A stretch of 64,000 bases of DNA. Source: Verrucomicrobiota bacterium. Its GTDB lineage: Bacteria > Verrucomicrobiota > Verrucomicrobiia > JADLBR01. Below the pieces are notes generated by a model. It saw only the letters and a program-made list of their open reading frames with translations. It had not been told where the DNA came from and did not search any database. Below are positions 1 through 8,722 of the stretch, piece by piece. The stretch covers positions 1 to 64,000 of the forward strand of contig JAKQKQ010000041.1 in the NCBI GenBank assembly GCA_029560585.1. Direction: 5' to 3'. Within the stretch, counting starts at the first letter, position 1. Every line of letters begins with the position of its first letter. A program made the position numbers and the translations under genes.

Positions 1-35
1 AGATCGACCACATCATGCTCTGGGAAGGGCAGTGA
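1..35 (+). CDS. C-terminal end of an upstream gene (partial)
   Basis: Reading from base 3, ten codons (IDHIMLWEGQ) end in TGA at 33-35. This could be the tail of a gene entering from the left. Nothing more can be said of its function, and it may be chance because the stretch is so short. Confidence 0.25.
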   Translation, partial: IDHIMLWEGQ

Positions 36-248
36 CCGCTTGTGTTCTCATTTCGCTTCGTTTCCGGGATCGGGGTCGGTGGCGCTGGTCGCGGATCCCG
101 TGCCTGACCACACGTGGGCGCCCGCACTCGGCTTGCCGCAGGCAGTGTCCTCGGGGGAAACATCACCGCGGGACTGATAGGGATGGGGGTTGCGCTTCTC
201 TTTTCGATGAGCCTATTGCCAGTCGGTCTGAAGACGTGGCAGGGCCTG

Positions 249-345
249 TTCCTGTTCGACCTCCGGCGGCCGATCCATACGATATTCGCATGGCGGGACG
301 GCTTGAAACGGGGTTGGCGGCCCCCCGGATAAGGGTTGGGGAGGG
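249..345. repeat. Dispersed repeat R1, copy A
   Basis: About 80 bases (249-329) align closely with 36581-36660 (copy B), including the shared run GCATGGCGGGACGGCTT, or CCATGGCGGGACGGCTT in copy B. A weaker copy C lies at 21170. The element contains a hairpin at 310-324 with arms GGGGTTG and CGGCCCC; two of its pairs are G-T wobbles where copy B has Watson-Crick pairs. It sits directly before the start of the next gene. Confidence 0.65.
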
Positions 346-367
346 GTCCGTTCGGCAGGGCGGCACC

Positions 368-3300
368 ATGTTCCATTTGAATCGCACCTGCTCCAGGATG
401 CTTGTCGTTTCCACTCTGTGGATGCTGTCTGCGGGGACCGACCCATCATTTGCCCAACAGTACAGCCAGACGGACATCGACAGCCGACACAGGGTGGCAT
501 ACCCGGCCCAGCGGCTCCAACGCGACTGGCTGTACCAGGACCTCGGATCGCTCAAAGTCGAGAACGCTTTCACCGCCAGAGATTCCAACGCGGTGGAGAA
601 GAAACTGATGGCGTCAGTGCTGAAGACGTTGAAATCCGTCAGTGCGGACCCTGGGATCGAGGAACTCGAAAAAGCATTCGAGAGGCTTTCTGACGCCGGG
701 AGACCGGGGTCCGATCCCGCGTGGCCCGAGCTGTATTTCAACGCGTGCCGACTCCGCCGCTCCGCGCGACTAGCCCACGCTTTCCAGCGCCAGCCCCGAA
801 CGTTCATTTACGCGAAGCACTTCGTTTTCGGCGACGCCCAGGCCATGTTCGCGATGACCGACCACCTGTCCGACGCTGTCTTCCGCGAAACCGGACGCGA
901 TTACCGCATGGGCGCGCAACTCTGCAAAATGCGTGTGAACGAAGATGGCACCGTCTCCACGGAGGTCATCCTCGACTGCCCGGACGGCATCGTCCGCGAC
1001 CCGTCTCTCTCCTATGACGGCAAGACGCTTGCATTTTCCATGCGCACGGCGGATCAGGATCACGGCGGCGACTTTCACCTCTACGTGATGGATCTTGAAA
1101 AGAAGGAACCGGTGCAGATCACGTTCGGCGAAGGGGTTGCCGACATGGAACCGGAGTGGCTCCCGAACGGCGATCTGGTCTTCACCTCCACGCGCTGCAA
1201 TTTCTCCGCCCCCTGCTGGTGGTCGAGCGTCTGCAACCTCTACACGTGCGACTCGGAGGGCCGATTCATCCGGCGGCTTGGCGTGGATCACGGCCACACC
1301 GTTTTCCCGCACATGACGAACGACGGGCGGATCACCTACACGCGATGGGAGTACTCCGACCGCACGGCCGGCTATCTGCACTCTCTCTTCGTCATGAACG
1401 CCGACGGCACGGGTCAGACCGAATACTACGGGAACAATTCGCAGTTCCCTGCCGCCGTCCTGCACGCGCGGGCCGTCCCGAATTCAACGAAAATGATCGC
1501 AATCTCCGGCGCCCATCACATCGACCAGCGCGGCAAGCTCATCATGATCGACCGCACGATTGGCACCCAGGCCGGCGTTGGCGTCAAGTTGCTCGCACCG
1601 GAAAAGGACTATCCGTGCCTGGAAAGTCACGGCACGGGCGGTGCTGTCGTGCATGATACTGGCGGTGATCAGTGGCAGTACCCCTATGCGCTCGATGAAG
1701 ACAACTACGTCGTCTGCTATTGCCCCGAAGGCGGACCGGTCCGGGGGCTCAAGGGGATCAACGCCAAGGGGACCGTCGGGGCACCGGCCTTTGGCATCTA
1801 CTGGCAACATCGCCGGGGTGCCCGCGAATTGCTTGTTTACGATCCGACGATCTCATCCGGACAGCAAATCCCGCTTGCCCCACGCCCCGGGGCGTTCAAC
1901 CGGATTTCTCAGGTCGACGAGCGCAAGAACACTGGCCTGTTCTACGTGCAGAACATTCATTTCGGCCCTGGACTCCAGGGCGTCAAGCCGGGGACCGTCA
2001 AAAGGCTGCGGGTCGTCGCGCTGGAGTTCCGCTCCAAAGGGACCGTCGCGCTCGGACTTCATCCGTGGGGCGGCCATCAGACCGCGCCCTGTGCCATCAA
2101 CAACGGATCCTACGATGTGAAGCACGTGCTCGGCGAGGTCGACGTCGAAACCGACGGCAGTTGCTATTTCGAGTGCCCGTCCCGCGTCCCGGTCTATTTC
2201 CAGTTGCTCGACGCTCGTGGCCGCATGGTTCAGAACATGCGCAGTTGGACGATGGTCTTGCCGGGCGAGACCTTCGGCTGCCTCGGCTGTCACGAGGCCA
2301 AGAACAGCACGACGCCTGACCGCTTCTATACCGCCCAAGCGATGCGAAAGCCCCCGCAAACGTTGCGGTCGCCGCATGCGCCAGGTGACGAGCCTGTCCC
2401 GGAAAGGGTGCGCTTCCAGACAGATTCCCAGAAGCGGGCGATGGCCTACCTCGGTTCCAACGCGCCCCAGGGCATGGATGTGCCGATGGGATTCAGCTAC
2501 ACAAGGGAAATTCAACCGGTCTGGGACGCGCACTGTATCCAGTGCCACGCCGGCTCGAAAAATCCCGAGAAGGCGGACGTCCCGCTCAACCTCTTGGGGG
2601 ACTACCGGCCCATCACCAACGGGGAAATCTACGGACGTGCCAAATGGCGTCTCACGCGCCGTCCCTACGGCAACGTGACGCAGGGCAACCCCGGTCGCAA
2701 TTTCTCAGAATCCTACATCGCGCTGACCGATTTCGGTTACAACGCAAAAATCCCGGTGGATGGATCGGGCGGCAAAGCGGTCGCCGCCACCGACAAGGTC
2801 TATCTCTCGTATTTTGACGGCAAGCCGGAAAATGTCCCGAACCCCGACATGCTGGGTTATTGTGCGGACGAATACGCCGGCAAGGGAATCATCAACTGGC
2901 TCCATGTCTCCAGCGCCTGCGCGATGCTTCCGCCCTACAGTTACGGCTCCTGCTCCTCGCCGCTTATGAATTATTTGGAGCCCTCCCACTACGGCGTCCA
3001 GCTTGCCGACGAGGAAAAGAGCAAGGTCGCCTGCTGGATCGATCTGAATGTCCCGTACTGCGGTTCCTGGATGGAACTCAACTTCTGGGACAGGCTGAAC
3101 CATGCGACGGACTCCGGCTTGACGCCATGGTACGTCTACCGCGACAAAATGAGGCAGATCTACCTCTACTTCGAGGCGAAACGGCTCCGCGCGGCGGAGC
3201 TCGAGACGGATGCCATCGCCAAGCTCATCGCTCACGCGGACACCGGCCGGGCCTTCACTCCCTCCGATTTTCCCGCATTCGACTTCGGAGGGAAGGCCAA

Positions 3301-3850
3301 ACAGGCGACATTCGTCGCGGAGTACGACAACCTCCCGAACACCGTCCCGATATTCGGAGTGGCCGAAGGGCGCAACGCGCGCGGCGGCAGCCATGTGTCT
3401 GGCAATCCGGTCCGCAACCTTGCTCTCAACCCGGACGCCTACACCTACTGGCTGCGGAGTTATCCGCGTGTCACGGCCAACTCGCACTTCAAATACCTGC
3501 CGCGGTGCTCGCCCGTTTGTGCGATCGACGGGAAACGAAACGGCGGCGGATGGCGACCCAACCGCCGCACGGATCTCTGGCTCAATGTGGAGTTCGGCCG
3601 CGAGATCACGGCCGAGAAGGTTGTCCTGACTCTGGCCCCGCAAAATCCGCGTCGCACCTGGACATCCGCAACACTGGAATTTTCAAGCGGTGAAAGGCTC
3701 GACATCATACTCCGCTGCACAGCGGAACCGCAGACATTCACGTTCCCGGCCAAGTTCTGCTCGGCGGTAAGGCTGACGAATCTGAAACAGACCTTTCCTC
3801 TCACGGACAACGGCATCTCCGAATTCGAGGTCTGGGGAACCGACAACTGA
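368..3850 (+). CDS. Secreted PD40 propeller / HZS-alpha-like protein with two CxxCH motifs
   Basis: Start ATG at 368 gives 1160 aa with a signal peptide (about residues 1-29, ending SFAQ). An upstream in-frame extension runs through repeat R1 and is rejected. Residues about 210-420 carry WD40-like (TolB/PD40-type) strands such as DPSLSYDGKTLAFSMR and EPEWLPNGDLVFTSTR. Two haem-type motifs follow, CLGCH (about residue 638) and CIQCH (about 723), in the arrangement of proteins annotated as hydrazine-synthase-alpha-like middle domains. The last about 140 residues (NLALNPDAYTYWLRS onward, then EFGREITAEKVVLTLAP) resemble a discoidin-type sugar-binding fold. Inference: a periplasmic or extracellular c-type cytochrome-like protein. 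The substrate is unknown, and a role in anammox chemistry is not implied. Covalent haem attachment is not proven. Confidence 0.75.
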   Translation: MFHLNRTCSRMLVVSTLWMLSAGTDPSFAQQYSQTDIDSRHRVAYPAQRLQRDWLYQDLGSLKVENAFTARDSNAVEKKLMASVLKTLKSVSADPGIEELEKAFERLSDAGRPGSDPAWPELYFNACRLRRSARLAHAFQRQPRTFIYAKHFVFGDAQAMFAMTDHLSDAVFRETGRDYRMGAQLCKMRVNEDGTVSTEVILDCPDGIVRDPSLSYDGKTLAFSMRTADQDHGGDFHLYVMDLEKKEPVQITFGEGVADMEPEWLPNGDLVFTSTRCNFSAPCWWSSVCNLYTCDSEGRFIRRLGVDHGHTVFPHMTNDGRITYTRWEYSDRTAGYLHSLFVMNADGTGQTEYYGNNSQFPAAVLHARAVPNSTKMIAISGAHHIDQRGKLIMIDRTIGTQAGVGVKLLAPEKDYPCLESHGTGGAVVHDTGGDQWQYPYALDEDNYVVCYCPEGGPVRGLKGINAKGTVGAPAFGIYWQHRRGARELLVYDPTISSGQQIPLAPRPGAFNRISQVDERKNTGLFYVQNIHFGPGLQGVKPGTVKRLRVVALEFRSKGTVALGLHPWGGHQTAPCAINNGSYDVKHVLGEVDVETDGSCYFECPSRVPVYFQLLDARGRMVQNMRSWTMVLPGETFGCLGCHEAKNSTTPDRFYTAQAMRKPPQTLRSPHAPGDEPVPERVRFQTDSQKRAMAYLGSNAPQGMDVPMGFSYTREIQPVWDAHCIQCHAGSKNPEKADVPLNLLGDYRPITNGEIYGRAKWRLTRRPYGNVTQGNPGRNFSESYIALTDFGYNAKIPVDGSGGKAVAATDKVYLSYFDGKPENVPNPDMLGYCADEYAGKGIINWLHVSSACAMLPPYSYGSCSSPLMNYLEPSHYGVQLADEEKSKVACWIDLNVPYCGSWMELNFWDRLNHATDSGLTPWYVYRDKMRQIYLYFEAKRLRAAELETDAIAKLIAHADTGRAFTPSDFPAFDFGGKAKQATFVAEYDNLPNTVPIFGVAEGRNARGGSHVSGNPVRNLALNPDAYTYWLRSYPRVTANSHFKYLPRCSPVCAIDGKRNGGGWRPNRRTDLWLNVEFGREITAEKVVLTLAPQNPRRTWTSATLEFSSGERLDIILRCTAEPQTFTFPAKFCSAVRLTNLKQTFPLTDNGISEFEVWGTDN

Positions 3851-3879
3851 CTCGAAAAGATGTCGTATCGGTCGGGCAG

Positions 3880-3899
3880 CGAAGGGCTTGCGCCCTTCG
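3880..3899. terminator. Hairpin after the PD40 gene
   Basis: A perfect 8-bp stem, CGAAGGGC with GCCCTTCG, and a 4-base loop lie 30 bases past the stop. A second perfect stem with a TTCG loop (TGCCGCC/GGCGGCA) lies at 3983-4000. Both fall between convergent genes. Neither is followed by a T-tract, so a terminator role is inferred. Confidence 0.45.
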
Positions 3900-3931
3900 G
3901 CGGCGGCCGAGCGACGACCGAAGCCGGAATG

Positions 3932-4011
3932 TCGTAGAATCGCCTCTGGCGATCGGCTTCGCTACATTTTCCTAGCCGGTGGTGCCGCCTTCGGGCGGCA
4001 TGGGACCTGAC
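3932..4011. repeat. Composite REP-like repeat R3, copy 1
   Basis: An imperfect dyad (CGTAG..TCGCC-TCT-GGCGA..CTAC) is followed by CATTTT, then CCGGTGGTGCC, then GGGCGG and GCATGGGA. The same order of blocks occurs at 59886-60016. The element lies in the 232-bp gap between convergent genes. Confidence 0.5.
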
Positions 4012-4082
4012 CTGAAACTCGAAGCTGGATCGCCGGGTTCGGCCGGAAACCGGCATGACCGCGGCATGAGGCGCACCTTCGG

Positions 4083-5261
4083 TCAGAAACGAAAGGCGCG
4101 GTCGCTTTGTGGACTGTCGGCGCCGATGCGGAAGACCATCATTTCCCGCCGGGCCGGCTTGAGCGCGACCACGTCCACAAGCATCGTCTGGGTGCGGTCG
4201 ACCGGCGTCACGTAATCGCCACGCTCCGGCAGATCCTTCGCCGAAATAGTCCCGTATCCTTGAGTGATGACGAAGTTGATGCCATTCGTGACAGCCTGAT
4301 CGTTGAAATGACTGTCCCCGAACACACATCCGGCCAGTGTGGTCCCGCTGTTCTTGGCGAAATCCCACTGCACAGGGCCGGCCGCGCCCTTTGAGCCCGT
4401 TACAAAATCGGCCAGCATGGCCATGCAAAGGTTGCCATTCTTGATCGTTCCGGGCCTGCTCCCCTTCCATTTGCCGATTGTGGGATGGATGCATTTGTGC
4501 ACCAGCATCACCACGCACGTGCCGGTCGGGACATTCAGGCCGGCGGCTAAAAAATGCATCTGCTCCGTCGAGAACCCGACTTCGCCGGCGTCGCTTGTGT
4601 TGAGGAAGAATGCGCGGCATTTCTTCCCGGGAACATCGTAATATCCATAATCCTCGTTCGGACCAGTCACCAGCGGGACCCCCTTCCGCTTGGTCATGCC
4701 GTTGAACATCACGCCGTACTCCTTCGCCGAGAGCCGGAGCTCGGAGAAGAACTCGCCGTAGGCACGGCCGCTGTCGTGGTTGCCCATGCAGAACAAGACG
4801 GGCAGAGAAAAGTTCTTGTAGAGGTTGCGCTGGGATTCCAGACGCAGTTGCGCGTCCTCCCGCCTCGAAGGCTTCCAGCGCGGGTCGCGGTCGAACCCGA
4901 TGTCGCCGAGCTCTGCAAAAAAATCGGCCTTGAAGGCGACCGCGGCCCGCTGCGCGAACAGCACGTGGAACTTTGTATCGCGGAAATCCGGCGGCTGTGA
5001 AAACAGCGGGCGCGCCGCATGGATGTCGGTGATGACGGGAAAAACGACGGTATCATCCGCGCCGCTCCAGCGCTCGAAGCGCATCAGCGTCTCGTTGATC
5101 TGACGGTCCACCCAGGCGGGCACCGTGAATGCGGGTACCTGCGCCGACGGATCGCCGCTCCGCTCCACGCCACCGTCCGCGCATCCAATGCCGATGGCCA
5201 GGGCCACCAACCCCGCAAGGGCAAACAGAAACCCGCCACGGCAATCGCGTTCTCTCGACAT
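4083..5261 (-). CDS. Calcineurin-like metallophosphoesterase, probable lipoprotein
   Basis: Start ATG at 5261 gives 392 aa, beginning with a signal sequence that ends in a Cys (ALAIGIGC, Cys27). The longer in-frame ORF crosses the next promoter region and is rejected. The metallophosphoesterase signature is complete: DIH (residue about 67), GDIGFD, GNHD, VHKCIHP and GDSH. The enzyme should hydrolyse phosphomonoesters or diesters in the periplasm with a two-metal centre; the substrate cannot be told. The gene is divergent from the sialidase gene, 99 bp away, and an inverted repeat in that gap may control both. GCGAGG ends four bases before the ATG. Confidence 0.85.
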   Translation of the reverse strand: MSRERDCRGGFLFALAGLVALAIGIGCADGGVERSGDPSAQVPAFTVPAWVDRQINETLMRFERWSGADDTVVFPVITDIHAARPLFSQPPDFRDTKFHVLFAQRAAVAFKADFFAELGDIGFDRDPRWKPSRREDAQLRLESQRNLYKNFSLPVLFCMGNHDSGRAYGEFFSELRLSAKEYGVMFNGMTKRKGVPLVTGPNEDYGYYDVPGKKCRAFFLNTSDAGEVGFSTEQMHFLAAGLNVPTGTCVVMLVHKCIHPTIGKWKGSRPGTIKNGNLCMAMLADFVTGSKGAAGPVQWDFAKNSGTTLAGCVFGDSHFNDQAVTNGINFVITQGYGTISAKDLPERGDYVTPVDRTQTMLVDVVALKPARREMMVFRIGADSPQSDRAFRF

Positions 5262-5278
5262 CAGCCTCGCAAAGCCCC

Positions 5279-5309
5279 CATAATTCAAAATCTCTGGGCA
5301 CGAATTATG
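5279..5309. promoter_or_regulatory. Inverted repeat in divergent promoter region
   Basis: CATAATTC (5279-5286) and GAATTATG (5302-5309) are perfect 8-bp inverted arms separated by 15 bases. They are AT-rich in a GC-rich setting and centred between the metallophosphoesterase and sialidase starts. This fits an operator for a dimeric regulator; no regulator gene is adjacent. Confidence 0.45.
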
Positions 5310-5360
5310 AGTTCCCCGCAGGCAAAGACAAGGTCGCTGCCAAGTGACGAAAGGAATGTC

Positions 5361-6470
5361 ATGGCCATTGGAGTGAAGCTCGGGCGGCGGAACATGTTCA
5401 GAGTTATGGGTTGGAGGTCTGAGGCGGGGAGGGCCGTCCCATGGATTGCGCTGATCGCGTTGGCCGTCACCAGCTTCGGGGCGGCACCTGGGGACGGCCC
5501 CGCGAAACCCTATGTCGTCCAGGATGCGAGCGGCTACAACTCGTGGCCGATGATTCAAGCCATCGGAGAGAAGCTCGTGTGTGTGTATAGTCGAGGTTCG
5601 GGTCACTCAATCGGCGAGGATGCCCGCGCCGTTTACGCGCGCACATGCGCCGACTACGGAAAGACATGGACGGCGGAAACGGTTGTCGCCAACACGCCGG
5701 GCTATGGCGAAGTCGCCGTGGGGAAGGGGCTGGACGCCACCGGTGCGATGTTGCTCTGGGTGCGCCGAATCGGGCGGGATTGGAACCACGACCTCTACCG
5801 CACCACCGATGGCGTGACGTTCGCGCGCGTGGCAACACCAAAGCTCGCCGTGAGACCCATCCAGATCACCGACATCTTCGCGGTTCCCACGGTCGGGCTC
5901 ATGGCACTGTGGTTCGCAGGGGATTACCGTGACGACGGCCCGTGTCACTCATGGGGCACGTTGACCAGCAGTGACAATGGCGCAACCTGGACACAGACCC
6001 CCATGGAGTCCGGGCTAACCAAATCTCAGTGGCCGACCGAGCCCTCTGCCGTCCACCTCGGCAATGGCAGGATTTTGGCAATCGCACGGGTCGAGAAGGG
6101 CACGTCCCCGACGCAATTCCAATTCCAGATGGTCTCCACTGACTACGGTGCGACCTGGAAACGCGAGCAAACAAACATCGACGATATCCTGGCGTCAACA
6201 CCGAGCCTCATCCTCGATGCCAAGACCGGTTTGCTCAGCAACTACTACTATCGGCGGGGCAGGGGTGTCCTCCTGCGTCGAGTCGTTGACCCGGACAACG
6301 TGTTCGGCAATCCGCTCCATTGGTCTGCCTCCGAGGTTGTCGCGTTGGGGAGCGACGTCACGTTCGATGCCGGCAATGTCAATGCCACGGCAATCAGGGA
6401 CAGGCACTACGTCGCTTTCTATTCCGGCAAGGCGCCGGACACTTCGGTATTGGTATCCATTCTCCCATGA
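5361..6470 (+). CDS. Secreted sialidase-family protein (Asp-box repeats)
   Basis: Start ATG at 5361, with AAGGA five bases upstream, gives 369 aa. The N-terminus holds a hydrophobic signal segment (WIALIALAVTSFGA). Three Asp-box motifs of the SxDxGxTW type are visible: CADYGKTW, SSDNGATW and STDYGATW. They are spaced as in six-bladed exo-alpha-sialidase (BNR) propellers. Members release terminal sialic acids, but the fold is also used by other glycosidases and lyases, so the substrate is open. The stop overlaps the next ATG (ATGA), which suggests translational coupling with the GHL6-like gene. Confidence 0.85.
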   Translation: MAIGVKLGRRNMFRVMGWRSEAGRAVPWIALIALAVTSFGAAPGDGPAKPYVVQDASGYNSWPMIQAIGEKLVCVYSRGSGHSIGEDARAVYARTCADYGKTWTAETVVANTPGYGEVAVGKGLDATGAMLLWVRRIGRDWNHDLYRTTDGVTFARVATPKLAVRPIQITDIFAVPTVGLMALWFAGDYRDDGPCHSWGTLTSSDNGATWTQTPMESGLTKSQWPTEPSAVHLGNGRILAIARVEKGTSPTQFQFQMVSTDYGATWKREQTNIDDILASTPSLILDAKTGLLSNYYYRRGRGVLLRRVVDPDNVFGNPLHWSASEVVALGSDVTFDAGNVNATAIRDRHYVAFYSGKAPDTSVLVSILP

Positions 6471-8479
6471 GACAATACATATTTGGATTGTTAACCCTGT
6501 TGTGCATGACGGCGCTCGTCGCGGGCATGCCGCCCGAGGCCGGGCAGATCAACTTTGATCGGCTCGATTGCCGTTGGACGTTCGGCAACCACGAATCGAT
6601 CTCCATGTATCGGCGCATCGGTGGGCGTTCAACGGGCGGCATGGAGGGCAGCGCGCGCTGGCTCCAGGAATGGCACCATTGGTTCGATAGCGAAGCTTGC
6701 ACCCGGACGATGCAGGAGCTTGGCCTCAACATGCTTCATTGCCGTTTTTACAAGGGACTGGGCTGGGAGTTTGAAAAAAAGGATTTTCCCAATGTGAAAC
6801 AATTTGTGGCCAACTGCCACAAGCACGACATACGCGCGCTGGCCTACGTGCAGTTCGCGACACTCTATTACGAAGTGATGCAGAACGAGGTGCCCGACCT
6901 TGCCGACTGGGCGGCCGTTGACGAGAACGGCCGGAAGCGGACCTATGGGACAAGCTATTTCCGCTGGATGCCGTGCATTAACGCGCCGGGCTTCGAACCT
7001 TATCTGAAGAGGATGGTTGAGATCGCGCTCACGGAAGGCGGCTTTGACGGCATCATGTTTGATAACTGCTTCGCGCCCGCGTGCTATTGCCGGCGTTGCG
7101 CAGCGCTGTTCCGCGAATATCTCGCCGGGGAGCCCGATCCGGAATCGCGCTTCGGCATCCCGACCGTCGATCATGTGCTTCCCCCGCCGCCTCCCGCCAA
7201 GAATGCCTTTGGCGAGGTGCGCGATCCCATTTTTCAGCGATGGATCGAGTTTCGCTGCGGGCGGATGACGGCGTTGTTCCGGCGTTTGTACCTGGCGGGC
7301 AAGGCCTGCAAACCTTCGGCCATCATGACCGGCAATGTGGCAAACGTGCGCCGCGCCAACATGGCTTACAACACCGCCCTCAACGTGCCGGATCAACGGA
7401 GCAATTTCGACATTCTCATTTCGCAATCGGGCAACGAGCCGGGCATGGACGGGGACCACATCATCAATCGCGTGCGTGAGTTCAAGCTGGCCCAGGCGAT
7501 GGACTCCCACATCCTTGCGTTGAGCGATGCCGACGCCGGCATCTCTTCGCGGGCGCAAGCCAAGTACGTGCTGGCGCTGGTCGAGGACGCCGTCTTCGGC
7601 GGCATTCCCACGGACCGGACCGTCATGAAACCGGACCCGCAGATGGTCTCGCGCGAATTGATCGAGGCACGAAAGCCGTTGCTTGCCCGCTTCAATGCCA
7701 TGGTGCAATCCGGTCGCAAAGGCCTTCGGCGCCCCACCTACGCGCCCATCAAGGTCCTTTACTCGCGCGAGTCGGTCATGTTCTCGGAACAGTCCTATCG
7801 CGCGATCGTGGGGACCGAGGAGATCCTGCTGCGCAACCACCTTGCGTATGGCTTGCTGCTCACCGACGCGGGGCGCGATTTAACGATCCCCGACGACTGC
7901 GAGGTGCTGCTTGTCAGCGACCAGCGCTGTCTCTCGGACGGGCAGGTAGACGCCCTCTTGCGATTCACGAAGGGCGGCGGGCGGCTCCTTATCACGGGTG
8001 AATCGGGCCTGTATGACGAGCACTATGCCCGGCGAAAGACTGGGCCATTCGAACAGTTAAAGGGAAGCAAAGGAGCGGTGTGTCGGCCCGAGGTGGATGC
8101 ACTGCCAAAGATCGATGGCGGCTGGACGATCAAGGTGGGCGCGCCAATTAATGGCGGTCGCCGCCTGCTCGCCGATCTGGCATCCATCTGGACGTCCGCG
8201 ATTCGGATCACTGCGCCGCCCGTGGTCTTTGCCGAGATCAAACGCAGCCCGACCGGCGCGACCGTCCATCTAATAAACTACGCCTCCGAACCCGTTGCCG
8301 AAGGGGTCCGCCTGGAATTGGAAGAAACATGGCCGGCGATTGGATCGTGCACTTTTGCCGCGCCGATGGAGGGTCGGAGCCCGGCCCAGGTGTTGGTATC
8401 GGCCGCGGCGTCCGGGCGGCGGACCATCGCGCTTCCGGCCTTTGCTGACTACGCCGCCATCGAACTGCCTCAGCCCTGA
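6467..8479 (+). CDS. Secreted glycoside-hydrolase-like protein (GHL6 / GH42-like TIM barrel)
   Basis: Start ATG at 6467 overlaps the sialidase stop by four bases; 670 aa with a signal peptide (MRQYIFGLLTLLCMTALVAG). The motif GFDGIMFDNCFAPACYCRRC (residues about 192-211) is typical of the hypothetical glycosyl hydrolase 6 group. A downstream segment (LLRFTKGGGRLLITGES, about 503-520) looks like the trimerisation domain of GH42 beta-galactosidases. The C-terminus is a beta domain. Inference: an exported hydrolase acting with the sialidase on a host or algal glycan. The catalytic pair is not assigned. Confidence 0.65.
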   Translation: MRQYIFGLLTLLCMTALVAGMPPEAGQINFDRLDCRWTFGNHESISMYRRIGGRSTGGMEGSARWLQEWHHWFDSEACTRTMQELGLNMLHCRFYKGLGWEFEKKDFPNVKQFVANCHKHDIRALAYVQFATLYYEVMQNEVPDLADWAAVDENGRKRTYGTSYFRWMPCINAPGFEPYLKRMVEIALTEGGFDGIMFDNCFAPACYCRRCAALFREYLAGEPDPESRFGIPTVDHVLPPPPPAKNAFGEVRDPIFQRWIEFRCGRMTALFRRLYLAGKACKPSAIMTGNVANVRRANMAYNTALNVPDQRSNFDILISQSGNEPGMDGDHIINRVREFKLAQAMDSHILALSDADAGISSRAQAKYVLALVEDAVFGGIPTDRTVMKPDPQMVSRELIEARKPLLARFNAMVQSGRKGLRRPTYAPIKVLYSRESVMFSEQSYRAIVGTEEILLRNHLAYGLLLTDAGRDLTIPDDCEVLLVSDQRCLSDGQVDALLRFTKGGGRLLITGESGLYDEHYARRKTGPFEQLKGSKGAVCRPEVDALPKIDGGWTIKVGAPINGGRRLLADLASIWTSAIRITAPPVVFAEIKRSPTGATVHLINYASEPVAEGVRLELEETWPAIGSCTFAAPMEGRSPAQVLVSAAASGRRTIALPAFADYAAIELPQP

Positions 8480-8722
8480 TGACACGGGCGAGGCCTGAGG
8501 CTGTCTCAAGACGCAGACCGTCCGCTTAAAGGTGGCCGATCGCCCGCGGCGATTGGTGCGGTGGCTCTGGTGCGACGGCCAAACGCTCACGCGTTCGGCT
8601 ACGTCCGGGTAGGACCATCCGAAGGCGTTCGGCCCTTTCAAATATGAACAAACCATGCGTTCACGTCGCATCGGCTTTCCTCTTGAAGCACCCATCTTTG
8701 CACATCATCCTGAAGTGCATTT
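8480..8722. other. Intergenic region with a solo TIR-like sequence
   Basis: GAGGCTGTCTCA at 8497-8508 matches both terminal arms of the 211-bp element at 31410-31620. The rest is palindrome-rich (for example CGAACGCGTGAGCG-type pairs around 8583-8600). No coding sequence is seen. Confidence 0.45.

Noticed and set aside
32-367. 5' extension of the PD40 protein
   Set aside because: It lies in repeat R1 and lacks protein-like features. The signal peptide starts at 368.
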